Assembly (NCBI GenBank): GCA_002342785.1
Contig: DDQV01000061.1
Coordinates: 1 to 15,486, forward strand
From: Fusobacteriaceae bacterium UBA2433
GTDB taxonomy: Bacteria; Fusobacteriota; Fusobacteriia; Fusobacteriales; Fusobacteriaceae
DNA length: 15,486 nucleotides
Direction of reading: 5' to 3'
Under the pieces are notes generated by a model. The model saw only the letters and a list, made by a program, of their open reading frames with translations, did no database searches and was not told the origin of the DNA. The position numbers were made by a program, and so were the translations under genes. Shown here in pieces: positions 1 to 7,269 of the stretch (within the stretch, counting starts at the first letter, position 1; every line of letters starts with the position of its first letter).

Positions 1-42
1 ATTATTTTTATTATTCTTTTTCCTCAAGTCTTTAAATTTCAT
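1..42 (-). CDS. Start of an unidentified gene, cut by the left edge
   Basis: An ATG at 42-40 on the minus strand opens a frame of 14 codons (MKFKDLRKKNNKNN) that runs off the left edge without a stop. It is preceded by GGGAGG at 51-56 with a 7-base spacing, as strong as the ribosome-binding sites of the confirmed genes here. It also lies downstream of a possible extended -10 promoter, and beyond the terminator that closes the citrate synthase operon. The visible residues are lysine- and asparagine-rich and show no signal peptide. They are too few to name a family. Confidence 0.55.
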   Translation of the reverse strand, partial: MKFKDLRKKNNKNN

Positions 43-153
43 AGAGTTTCCTCCCATAATATAGTAATATTGTTTTGTATTTACTAAAGTTTCTTAGATT
101 TTCTTTTCTACGAACCAAACAATTTTAAATAGTGAAAAAAATACTGTTTAATT

Positions 154-162
154 ATGATAACA
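154..162 (-). promoter_or_regulatory. Possible extended -10 promoter for the left-edge gene
   Basis: Read on the minus strand, TG-T-TATCAT matches an extended -10 element with five of six core bases. It lies about 110 bases upstream of the ATG at 42. The position 17 bases further upstream (around 177-182) has no recognisable -35 box, so the call rests on the extended -10 alone. Confidence 0.3.
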
Positions 163-197
163 TATCTAAAAGAAAAAAAATATTATTATTTTAAAGA

Positions 198-245
198 AAA
201 ATATCGATCTTCAATAAAGTAAAAACTACTGAAGATCGATATTTT
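198..245 (-). terminator. Intrinsic terminator of the acn-icd-citrate synthase operon
   Basis: Positions 198-213 and 230-245 are perfect reverse complements (16 bp) around a 16-base loop. On the minus strand the 3' arm ends in a run of T (ATATTTT) and continues into TTCTTTAAAA. The stem begins inside the citrate synthase stop codon (246-244), so the operon ends immediately after translation stops. It has few GC pairs, but the stem is long. Confidence 0.8.
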
Positions 246-1608
246 ATTTGACATTACGTTTATTTATCGTTTTATAGATTTTCTTTTGATTAATAGTTTT
301 ATATGCTGGTCGAAGAATCTTTTGATCACTTACTAGTTGCTCTATCCTATGAGCACACCACCCAACAGTTCTTGCTGCAGCAAAAATAGGTGTATAGAGT
401 TCATGTGGTATATCTAACATCTCATAAACAAATCCTGAATATAGATCAACATTTGCAGAAATAATAACATTGTCTCCCTTTAATTCTCTGAGTAATTCAA
501 TAGTTAGCTCTTCTATATTTTTATATAAGTTAAAATCTAAAATCGTATTCTTTTCTAAAGCTAACTCATAGGCTTTTTTCTTTAATAGTAAAGCTCTAGG
601 ATCTGATTTTGTATAGACTGCATGTCCCATTCCGTATATTAGACCTTTTTTATTATAAACTTCTTTTTTTAGAATTCTTAATAAATAATCTTTTAATTCT
701 TTACGATCACTGCAATTTATTATATTTTTTCTAATATTCAAAACCATATCTCGAACCTTATTATTAGCTCCACCATGTTTTGGACCTTTAAGAGATCCTA
801 CTGCTGCTGCTATTGCTGAATAAGTATCTGTACCACTAGATGAAACAACGTGAGTAGCAAAGGTAGAGTTATTTCCTCCCCCATGTTCTGCATGAATAAT
901 TAAAATTAAATCTAGTATTTCTGCTTCCAATTTGGAATACTTATTGTCAGTACGAATCATATACAAAATATTCTCAGCCATTCCTATTCCTGGTTGAGGT
1001 TTATGAATATAAAGATTTTTTTTATCAAAATAATGTGCTTTTGCTTGATAACTATAAGAAATTATTGTAGGAATTTGTGCAATCAATTGAATACTTTGTC
1101 TTAAAACATTTCTCACATCAATACTATCAGGATCAGTATCGTGTGAATAAAGTGTTAAGATACTTCTTTGTAACTTATTCATTATATCTTTGCCTGGAAT
1201 TTTTAAAATCATATTTTCTACATAACCTGGTGGTAAATCACGACATTGATCAAGAAGATATGTAAAATTTAATAGTTCATCACATGTAGGTAGTTCTCCA
1301 AAAAGAAGAAGATATGAAGTTTCTTCAAAACCACGTCTATTATTTCTTTGAAATCCCATTACAATATCATTAATATCTATCCCTCTGTAAAATAATTGTC
1401 CTTCACATGGACACTTCATATCTTTACCCATATAATAACCTATCACCGAGCCAATTTCTGTTAAACCTACAAGAACTCCAGTTCCATTATTATTTCTAAG
1501 ACCACGTTTTACATTAAACTTTTCGTAAAATTCTGGTTTAATATAATTATTTTTTTCTGCTTTTAAGGACAGTTCATCTAAAATTACTTTATCATTCGTA
1601 TTATTCAT
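244..1608 (-). CDS. gltA: Citrate synthase
   Basis: This enzyme condenses oxaloacetate with acetyl-CoA to citrate in the cytoplasm. The 454-residue protein is a classical (Si-type fold) citrate synthase of the longer anaerobe/Firmicutes form. Visible active-site segments are the His-containing stretch at 239-246, GPKHGGANN with His278, GMGHAVYTKSDPRA with His329, and NVDLYSG with Asp388. The last three match the catalytic His-His-Asp of E. coli GltA (264, 305, 362). GHAV resembles the eukaryotic enzyme rather than the GHRVY of E. coli. The start is ATG at 1608, with GGAGGA at 1616-1621 and 7-base spacing. A TTG six codons upstream is in frame but lies across the ribosome-binding site. It is the last gene of the operon, 18 bases after icd. 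2-Methylcitrate synthase is an alternative by family, but the aconitase and isocitrate dehydrogenase neighbours favour citrate. Confidence 0.93.
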   Translation of the reverse strand: MNNTNDKVILDELSLKAEKNNYIKPEFYEKFNVKRGLRNNNGTGVLVGLTEIGSVIGYYMGKDMKCPCEGQLFYRGIDINDIVMGFQRNNRRGFEETSYLLLFGELPTCDELLNFTYLLDQCRDLPPGYVENMILKIPGKDIMNKLQRSILTLYSHDTDPDSIDVRNVLRQSIQLIAQIPTIISYSYQAKAHYFDKKNLYIHKPQPGIGMAENILYMIRTDNKYSKLEAEILDLILIIHAEHGGGNNSTFATHVVSSSGTDTYSAIAAAVGSLKGPKHGGANNKVRDMVLNIRKNIINCSDRKELKDYLLRILKKEVYNKKGLIYGMGHAVYTKSDPRALLLKKKAYELALEKNTILDFNLYKNIEELTIELLRELKGDNVIISANVDLYSGFVYEMLDIPHELYTPIFAAARTVGWCAHRIEQLVSDQKILRPAYKTINQKKIYKTINKRNVK

Positions 1609-1626
1609 GATTCTATCCTCCAACAA

Positions 1627-2625
1627 TTAAATTATATTTTTAATGATTGCCTCTGTTATCTCAGTTGTAGTAGCTTTTCCACCTAAATCTTGAGTAAGAA
1701 CTCTATCTTCAAAAATAGTTTTCATTACAGCTTTTACAATTATTTCTGCTTTATTTGTTTCACCTATATGGTTTAACATCATTGCACTTGAAAGAATAAG
1801 CGCAATAGGATTTGCCAAATTTTTACCTGCAATGTCTGGAGCACTTCCATGAACAGCTTCAAATATTGAAATATCTTTTCCCATATTTGCACCTGGTACC
1901 AATCCAAGTCCACCTACTAATCCTGCACAAAGATCAGACAAAAGGTCACCATAAAGATTCATAGTAACAATTACTTCAAATTGATTAGGATTCATAACAA
2001 GTTGCATACACATATTATCTATAATTACTTCTTGAAGTTCTATATCAGGATAATCTTTTGAAACCTCTCTTACACAATTTAGAAAAAATCCATCTGTAAG
2101 TTTTATTATATTTGCCTTATGAACTACTGTAACTTTTTTCTTGTTATTTTTTTTTGCATATTCAAACGCTGATTTAGCAATTCTAATAGAAGCCTTTCTA
2201 GTGATACGTTTAATTGCTTCAAAACTTCCATCTGGTAATTCTCGTTCAACACCAGCATAAAGTCCTTCAGTATTTTCTCTAAAAATTACAAGATCAATTT
2301 CTTTAAAATGAGAATCTATCCCAGGGAGAGATTTAACAGGTCTAACATTTGAATATAGATCATATTTTTTTCTAAGCATAACATTGATACTACTAAACCC
2401 AGAACCTATTGGTGTTGTAATAGGTCCTTTCAAAACAATTTTATTTTTTTCAATACTCTTAAAAACTTTATCAGGAACTAATACCCCAGTATCTTCAAAT
2501 ATTTTTTTCCCTGCATTTACTGTTTCCCAATTAACATCTAAACCTGTAGCATTTATAACACATTTTGTAGCTTCACTAACTTCTGGTCCAATTCCATCTC
2601 CTGGAATTAATGTTATATTATACAT
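1627..2625 (-). CDS. icd: NAD-dependent isocitrate dehydrogenase
   Basis: Oxidatively decarboxylates isocitrate to 2-oxoglutarate. The 332-residue protein belongs to the isocitrate/isopropylmalate dehydrogenase family. GDGIGPEV (9-16) opens the nucleotide fold. The substrate-binding arginines are Arg85, Arg95 and Arg116 (FRENTEGLY). Lys170, Asp203, Asp227 and Asp231 fit the catalytic and metal-binding set. HGSAPDIAGK (259-268) carries Asp264, the residue that in NAD-linked members binds the adenosine ribose, so NAD rather than NADP is inferred. SSINVMLRKKYDLYSNVRP (78-96) and ENTEG resemble NAD-isocitrate or homoisocitrate dehydrogenases rather than isopropylmalate dehydrogenase. ATG at 2625 follows AGGTG with a short A-run. 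The gap to aconitase is 16 bases, so its ribosome-binding site lies just beyond the aconitase stop. Isopropylmalate or tartrate dehydrogenase activity is unlikely in this context. Confidence 0.9.
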   Translation of the reverse strand: MYNITLIPGDGIGPEVSEATKCVINATGLDVNWETVNAGKKIFEDTGVLVPDKVFKSIEKNKIVLKGPITTPIGSGFSSINVMLRKKYDLYSNVRPVKSLPGIDSHFKEIDLVIFRENTEGLYAGVERELPDGSFEAIKRITRKASIRIAKSAFEYAKKNNKKKVTVVHKANIIKLTDGFFLNCVREVSKDYPDIELQEVIIDNMCMQLVMNPNQFEVIVTMNLYGDLLSDLCAGLVGGLGLVPGANMGKDISIFEAVHGSAPDIAGKNLANPIALILSSAMMLNHIGETNKAEIIVKAVMKTIFEDRVLTQDLGGKATTTEITEAIIKNII

Positions 2626-2641
2626 TTTTTCACCTACCTAT

Positions 2642-4570
2642 TTATTTTATTTTTTTTACATAGTTTAAATATCCACCACTCTTTAAAAGTTCAATATCTC
2701 TACTAGAACCTCTAAAGATAACACTACAAGAAAAGGCTTTTGTTTTATTAAAAATTTCTATTTCCTTTCCAAGTTCTAAAGAATCTATTAACTTATTCAA
2801 AATAACTACATCTGTTTCATCAAATCTTTCGTAATCAGATTTTTCTTTAAAGACAAGAGGCAAAATTCCTGAATTTATAAGATTAGCCTTATGAATTCTA
2901 GCAAATGATTTAGCAATTATAGCTTTTACACCAAGATAAAGTGGCACAAGGGCTGCATGCTCACGACTAGAACCTTGACCATAATTATCTCCTCCTACTA
3001 CAATTCCTTTCTTTGCAACTTTTGCTTTAATATGAAATTCATCTGTCAATGTTCCGAAACAATATTTTGAAAGTTCAGGAATATTGGATCTAAAAGGTAA
3101 AAGTTTTGCATTTGAAGGCATAATATCATCAGTTGTAACATTATCATTTGTTTTGAGTAGGATAGGAGCCTCTATAGTTTCAACAAGTCTTTTATTTAAT
3201 GGAAAAGGTTTAATATTTGGTCCCATAACAACCTCTAATCCCTCTCTATCTTGAAATGGATAGATAAAATAATTTTTAGAAACTTCAAACCTTTTAGGTA
3301 GTATTATTTTTGGAAAATCTAACCCAAACTTTAGAGGATCTGTTAAACATCCAGTCAAAGCAGAAATAGCAGCAGTCTCTGGACTGACAAGATAGACATC
3401 TGCATCATTTGTTCCACATCTTCCTTTAAAATTTCTATTGAATGTTCTCAATGAAACTGCTTTAGATTTAGGTGCTTGCCCCATTCCTATACATGGTCCA
3501 CATGACGCCTCTAATATCCTTGCTCCAGCTGATATTAGATCTCCTAAAGCTCCATTATCCGACATCATTTTTAAAATATTACTAGAACCAGGAGATATTA
3601 CCAAACTCACATTTGGATGAACTCTTTTTCCTTTTAGAATACTTGCCACTTTCATTAAATCTGTATAAGAAGAGTTAGTGCAACTACCTATTGCAATTTG
3701 ATCAACTTTAATATTTTCAATATTTTTTATATTAACTACATTATCAGGACTATGTGGCATAGCTGCCATAGGGATAACTTCATCTAGATTAACAATCAAT
3801 TTTTTATCATAAAAAGCGTCTTCATCAGCTAAAATCTCTTTATAGTCTTCTTTTCTATCTTGTCTTGTAAGAAAATCTAGAGTATTTCCATTACTTGGAA
3901 AAATAGATGTTGTTGCTCCTAGTTCAGCCCCCATATTTGTAATTGTAGCTCTATCAGTTAAAGAAAGTTCTTCAACTCCACTTCCTGTATACTCAATAAC
4001 ATAACCAACACCACCTTTTACAGTAAGTTTTTTTAAGATATAAAGAATTACATCTTTAGCAGATACCCACGATTTTAATTTCCCATTAAGTTCAATATTC
4101 ATAACTTTTGGAACCTCTAAGGTATAAGTACCAGTGGCCATAGCTACTGCTACATCTAATCCTCCAGCACCAATACCAATCATAGCTAGTCCTCCAGCAG
4201 TTGGTGTATGACTGTCTGATCCAAGAAGAATTGTTCCTGGTTTTCCAAACCGTTCTAAATGTAACTGATGACAAATACCATTTCCAGGTTTTGAGTAAAT
4301 AATCCCATACTTAGCAGCAGCAGTCTTGATGAACTCATGATCATCTGCATTTTCAAAACCCGCTTGCAATGTATTATGATCAATATATGCAACAGACAAA
4401 TCTGTTTTTATATTTTTAATATTCATAGCTTCTAATTGTAGATAAACCATTGTCCCAGTAGAGTCTTGTGTAAGAGTTTGATTAACCTTAACAGTTATTT
4501 CTGAATTCGGTTTTAATTCTCCTGATATTAGATTATTTTCTAAAATTTTATACGTAAGTGATTTATTCAT
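2642..4570 (-). CDS. acnA: Aconitate hydratase (Aquifex-type, about 640 residues)
   Basis: Isomerises citrate to isocitrate through a [4Fe-4S] cluster. The 642-residue length matches the compact putative-aconitase family (Aquifex type), shorter than the roughly 890-residue AcnA of E. coli; the symbol is generic. Domain 1-3 signatures are GSDSHTPTAGGL (117-128), GSCTNSSYTDLM (295-306) and ASCGPCIGMG (355-364). The three cluster ligands are therefore Cys297, Cys357 and Cys360. RTFNRNFKGRCG (375-386) is the typical substrate-side segment. The C-terminal swivel domain is fused, with VTTDDIMPS (478-486) and GDNYGQGSSREHAA (527-540). AGGAGG at 4575-4580 with 4-base spacing supports the ATG at 4570. 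It is first in the operon, driven by the promoter at 4647-4675. 3-Isopropylmalate dehydratase is less likely, because that enzyme is normally split into two subunits. Confidence 0.92.
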   Translation of the reverse strand: MNKSLTYKILENNLISGELKPNSEITVKVNQTLTQDSTGTMVYLQLEAMNIKNIKTDLSVAYIDHNTLQAGFENADDHEFIKTAAAKYGIIYSKPGNGICHQLHLERFGKPGTILLGSDSHTPTAGGLAMIGIGAGGLDVAVAMATGTYTLEVPKVMNIELNGKLKSWVSAKDVILYILKKLTVKGGVGYVIEYTGSGVEELSLTDRATITNMGAELGATTSIFPSNGNTLDFLTRQDRKEDYKEILADEDAFYDKKLIVNLDEVIPMAAMPHSPDNVVNIKNIENIKVDQIAIGSCTNSSYTDLMKVASILKGKRVHPNVSLVISPGSSNILKMMSDNGALGDLISAGARILEASCGPCIGMGQAPKSKAVSLRTFNRNFKGRCGTNDADVYLVSPETAAISALTGCLTDPLKFGLDFPKIILPKRFEVSKNYFIYPFQDREGLEVVMGPNIKPFPLNKRLVETIEAPILLKTNDNVTTDDIMPSNAKLLPFRSNIPELSKYCFGTLTDEFHIKAKVAKKGIVVGGDNYGQGSSREHAALVPLYLGVKAIIAKSFARIHKANLINSGILPLVFKEKSDYERFDETDVVILNKLIDSLELGKEIEIFNKTKAFSCSVIFRGSSRDIELLKSGGYLNYVKKIK

Positions 4571-4601
4571 TTTGCCTCCTTGTAAAATATGATTCTTTTA
4601 T

Positions 4602-4630
4602 ATTGATCATTTATAAAATGAATGATTAAT
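4602..4630. promoter_or_regulatory. Candidate operator (inverted repeat) in the acn leader
   Basis: ATTGATCATT (4602-4611) and AATGATTAAT (4621-4630) form an inverted repeat matching at nine of ten positions, with a 9-base spacer. It is centred roughly 25 bases downstream of the predicted transcription start of the acn operon, a position where a bound repressor could block transcription. It could instead fold as a weak RNA hairpin. No regulator gene lies nearby, so the protein that would bind is unknown. Confidence 0.4.
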
Positions 4631-4646
4631 AAATTTTCTTATATAT

Positions 4647-4675
4647 ACAATATATCTTAGTTTCGAATATGTCAA
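4647..4675 (-). promoter_or_regulatory. Promoter of the acn-icd-citrate synthase operon
   Basis: On the minus strand a perfect TTGACA (-35, at 4675-4670) lies 17 bases from TATTGT (-10, at 4652-4647; four of six bases). The predicted start near 4640 gives a leader of about 70 bases before the ATG at 4570. A/T tracts upstream of the -35 box could act as UP elements. It is the only good promoter before the three-gene operon. Confidence 0.6.
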
Positions 4676-4877
4676 GATTTTTTTTACAAAAAATAAATAA
4701 TAATTATATAAATTTATATAATTTTCCATTTAAACATCTAAAATATAGACAAATAAAATTAAAATAGAAAAAATAAATACATCTTAACATAAATATCATA
4801 TATATTATGAATGAATAATTAATTTATCATATGTAAAAATAAATAGGGTCTAATTAAAATAATAAAAATGGAAGATT

Positions 4878-4908
4878 TTGTTACTAAAAACAAACTATCT
4901 GATATAAT
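4878..4908 (+). promoter_or_regulatory. Promoter of alaX
   Basis: TATAAT at 4903-4908 is a perfect -10, preceded by TG at 4900-4901 (extended -10). TTGTTA at 4878-4883 is a possible -35 with a 19-base spacer, longer than usual but tolerable with an extended -10. The predicted start near 4915 leaves a leader of roughly 25 bases before the ATG at 4941. Confidence 0.65.
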
Positions 4909-4940
4909 AGAAATAATAAAATAATAAAAGGGAGGATAAT

Positions 4941-6062
4941 ATGAAATTAAGAGTTACAAAATGTATACAACAAGAAAATAAATTCTTAACTAATGTAGAA
5001 TATATAAATGGTATAGAATTTTACCCTGAAGGAAAAGGAGGTCAACTAGGAGATCTAGGTAGTATAGGTAGTGCACAAATTTTAAAAGTAAATAAAGAGG
5101 GAAATCTTTTTTTAGACCGAGAGTTACGTTTAGGAGAATATGAATATCTTATAGACATGAACAGACGAGATGAGATAGGAAAAAATCATACAGCACAACA
5201 TTTAATCTCAGCTTACCTTAAACAAAAATATAATTTTGATACTGTGGGATTTAGAATGGGGGAAGAATACTCTACTGTAGATTTTCCTAGTTTAGATATA
5301 GATGAAGAAAAAATAAAAGATTTAGAAATCGCTATGAATAAAATGATCATAGAAAACTACCACGTAGAAATTTTGACCTATACTCACGAAGAAGCTAACC
5401 AAATAAAATCTTTGAGAAAATCTATAAGTGATAAGGTCATAGGAGATGTCAAAGTAGTTAAAATAGGAGATTTTGATCTAAATGCTTGTGGTGGTTTTCA
5501 TGTTAAACAAACTAAAGATATAGGTTTATTTAAAGTCATAAATTATGAAAAAACAAAAAAAACTATAACACGTATATATTATAAAGCAGGAAACAGATGT
5601 TATGAAGATTACTATAAAAAACATGAAATTATAAAAAAAGCTACAGTACAAACTAGTTCTACAGTAGATGAGGTAAATGACAAAATAGATTATTTATTAA
5701 ATGATAATAAATTAAAAACTAAAGAGCTGAGTAATTTATATCAAAACTATAGTGAACTACTATGTGAAAAATTAAAAGAAAATGCAAAAATTATAGGAGA
5801 AAATAAAATAATTATTTATAAAAAAAATGACCCTGCAACTAAGTTTTTTCCTAAGTTTATAGACAATGAGAAGTACTCCTTAATCTATGGTGAAAATGAT
5901 AATTTTACTGTAATAAGTAAGGCTATAAACTGTATTGAATTAAAAGAAAATTTAGAAAAAATAGGATATAGTGTAAGAGGTGGAGGGAATTCTACAAGAA
6001 TCAATTTGAAAATAGATATAAATATAGAAAAAATAGTTGATATTTTTATGAAATTACTTTAA
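4941..6062 (+). CDS. alaX: Alanyl-tRNA editing protein, long AlaX type
   Basis: A stand-alone relative of the alanyl-tRNA synthetase editing half. The family removes wrongly attached serine or glycine from tRNA-Ala. Of its 373 residues, the first 70 form the beta-barrel part with FYPEGKGGQLGD (27-38), which resembles the FYaESGGQ motif of AlaRS. The zinc site is complete: HTAQH (His83, His87) and CGGFH (Cys183, His187). Residues about 225-275 look like a coiled coil. The C-terminal 100 residues resemble the DHHA1-like C-Ala domain, but its usual GGGRxxxAQGG loop is reduced to RGGGNSTRINLKID (346-359). ATG at 4941 has GGGAGG at 4930-4935. It has its own promoter and is divergent from acn. Editing rather than aminoacylation is inferred because no catalytic synthetase domain is present. 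Confidence 0.85.
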   Translation: MKLRVTKCIQQENKFLTNVEYINGIEFYPEGKGGQLGDLGSIGSAQILKVNKEGNLFLDRELRLGEYEYLIDMNRRDEIGKNHTAQHLISAYLKQKYNFDTVGFRMGEEYSTVDFPSLDIDEEKIKDLEIAMNKMIIENYHVEILTYTHEEANQIKSLRKSISDKVIGDVKVVKIGDFDLNACGGFHVKQTKDIGLFKVINYEKTKKTITRIYYKAGNRCYEDYYKKHEIIKKATVQTSSTVDEVNDKIDYLLNDNKLKTKELSNLYQNYSELLCEKLKENAKIIGENKIIIYKKNDPATKFFPKFIDNEKYSLIYGENDNFTVISKAINCIELKENLEKIGYSVRGGGNSTRINLKIDINIEKIVDIFMKLL

Positions 6063-6064
6063 AA

Positions 6065-6092
6065 TTAAGAGTAAGATTAAATTTTTTATAAT
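6065..6092 (+). promoter_or_regulatory. Possible promoter of the rlmN-pbp operon
   Basis: A perfect TATAAT at 6087-6092 lies 16 bases after TTAAGA (6065-6070; four of six bases of TTGACA), just past the alaX stop. It would give a leader of about 120 bases before rlmN. No terminator separates alaX from rlmN, so read-through from alaX is equally possible. The leader holds a 7-bp inverted repeat (6092-6098 with 6113-6119), but no T-tract follows it. Confidence 0.35.
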
Positions 6093-6219
6093 ATTTCAAA
6101 AAAATTAGATTCTGAAATAAAAAATATAGAATAATATAAAAGTTTATTAAATAGATTTAAAGGCATTTAACTATATAAAAATTTAATTGAAAATGAATGT
6201 AAGATTACGGAGGAGAAAA

Positions 6220-7263
6220 ATGAATAAGATAAACTTATTAGAGTTAGAGTATGATGAATTAGAAGGTGTTGTAATAGATTTAGGAATGAAAAAATTTAAT
6301 GCAAAACAAATATATGAGTGGCTTCATCAAAAAATTGCTAGAAAGATAGATGATATGACAAATATTTCTAAAAAACATAGGGAATTATTAGAAGAAAAAA
6401 CTTATATACCTTATTTAAATCTATTAGATCATAAAGTATCTAAAAAAGATGGAACTGAGAAATTTTTATTTAAATTAGAAGATGGAAATAGTATTGAAAC
6501 TGTTTTATTAAAACATAAAGATAGAAACACAGTATGTATTTCTACTCAAGTAGGATGCCCAGTAAAATGTAGTTTCTGTGCTACTGGTCAAGGTGGATAT
6601 ACTAGAGATCTATTTAATAATGAAATTATCAATCAAGTATACACTATCCATAGAAGATTATTAAAAAAAGGTGAAGGAGTAAATAACTTAGTATATATGG
6701 GTATGGGAGAACCATTATTAAATATAAACAATACTATAAAATCTATAAGAGTTTTATCTGATGAAAATGGAATTAATATTTCAAAAAGAAGAATTACAGT
6801 ATCTACTTGTGGAATCGTACCAGGTATTGAAAAATTATTACAAGAAAAGATGCCTATAGGATTAGCTATATCCCTTCATGCAGTAACTGATGAAAAAAGA
6901 AATCAAATTATTCCAATTAATAAAAGATATCCATTACAAGACCTATACACAACTTTACAAGAATACCAAAAATATACAAAAAGAAGATTAACTTTTGAAT
7001 ATATATTAATCGATGAATTTAATTGTTCAATGAGAGATGCCGATATGTTAGCTGAATTTATGTATGGATTTGATCATATTGTAAATTTAATTCCTTACAA
7101 TGAAGTTGAAGGAACAGATTATAAAAGACCAGACAAAGAAAAAATAGAAAAGTTTTATAATCAATTAAAAGAAATCAGAAAAATAAATGTAACTTTTAGA
7201 GGGGAAAAAGGTTCTGATATTGATGGAGCATGTGGACAATTAAGACAAAAAAACAAAGGGTAG
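6220..7263 (+). CDS. rlmN: Dual-specificity 23S rRNA/tRNA adenine-C2 methyltransferase RlmN
   Basis: A radical-SAM methyltransferase that methylates C2 of A2503 in 23S rRNA and, in characterised members, A37 of several tRNAs. The 347-residue length is typical. The cluster motif is CPVKCSFC (Cys113, Cys117, Cys120; CX3CX2C). GMGEPLLN is the SAM-contacting GEP motif. SLHAVTDEKRNQIIP and LIPYNEVEGTDYKRP are strongly conserved family blocks. GACGQL near the end carries Cys338, the cysteine that forms the methyl-enzyme intermediate. The start is ATG at 6220, with GGAGG at 6209-6213 and 6-base spacing. An in-frame TTG at 6187 would add 11 residues spanning that site and is rejected. The stop is 6 bases from the next ATG, so it is co-transcribed with the PBP gene. 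Cfr-type C8 methyltransferase is unlikely given normal RlmN motifs and a housekeeping context. Confidence 0.95.
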   Translation: MNKINLLELEYDELEGVVIDLGMKKFNAKQIYEWLHQKIARKIDDMTNISKKHRELLEEKTYIPYLNLLDHKVSKKDGTEKFLFKLEDGNSIETVLLKHKDRNTVCISTQVGCPVKCSFCATGQGGYTRDLFNNEIINQVYTIHRRLLKKGEGVNNLVYMGMGEPLLNINNTIKSIRVLSDENGINISKRRITVSTCGIVPGIEKLLQEKMPIGLAISLHAVTDEKRNQIIPINKRYPLQDLYTTLQEYQKYTKRRLTFEYILIDEFNCSMRDADMLAEFMYGFDHIVNLIPYNEVEGTDYKRPDKEKIEKFYNQLKEIRKINVTFRGEKGSDIDGACGQLRQKNKG

Positions 7264-7269
7264 GAGATT

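Larger units (their letters stand above)
4571..4940. other. Divergent intergenic region between acn and alaX
   Basis: These 370 bases separate two divergent genes and are almost pure A/T in the middle. The left end holds the aconitase leader, a candidate operator (4602-4630) and a leftward promoter (4647-4675). The right end holds a rightward promoter (4878-4908) and the alaX ribosome-binding site. In the central part (about 4680-4870) I see only A/T runs that could act as UP elements or curved DNA. There is no convincing gene, RNA or strong hairpin there. Confidence 0.7.

Noticed and set aside
1609..1626. In-frame TTG start giving a six-residue longer citrate synthase
   Set aside because: The extension runs through the GGAGGA ribosome-binding site that is ideally placed for the ATG at 1608.
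4868..4924. 18-codon open frame (MEDFVTKNKLSDIIEIIK)
   Set aside because: No ribosome-binding site, and it overlaps the alaX promoter; the predicted transcription start lies near its end.
4676..4940. T-box leader or other riboswitch upstream of alaX
   Set aside because: The predicted leader is only about 25 bases long, and I see no TGGNACC T-box sequence or terminator hairpin in the spacer.
6092..6119. Hairpin after alaX (TATTTCA with TGAAATA) as a terminator
   Set aside because: Only A/T-dominated pairs with a 14-base loop and no T-tract on either strand, so it is too weak to call.
6187..6219. TTG start giving an 11-residue longer RlmN
   Set aside because: The added residues span the GGAGG site at 6209-6213 and are not typical of RlmN; ATG 6220 fits better.
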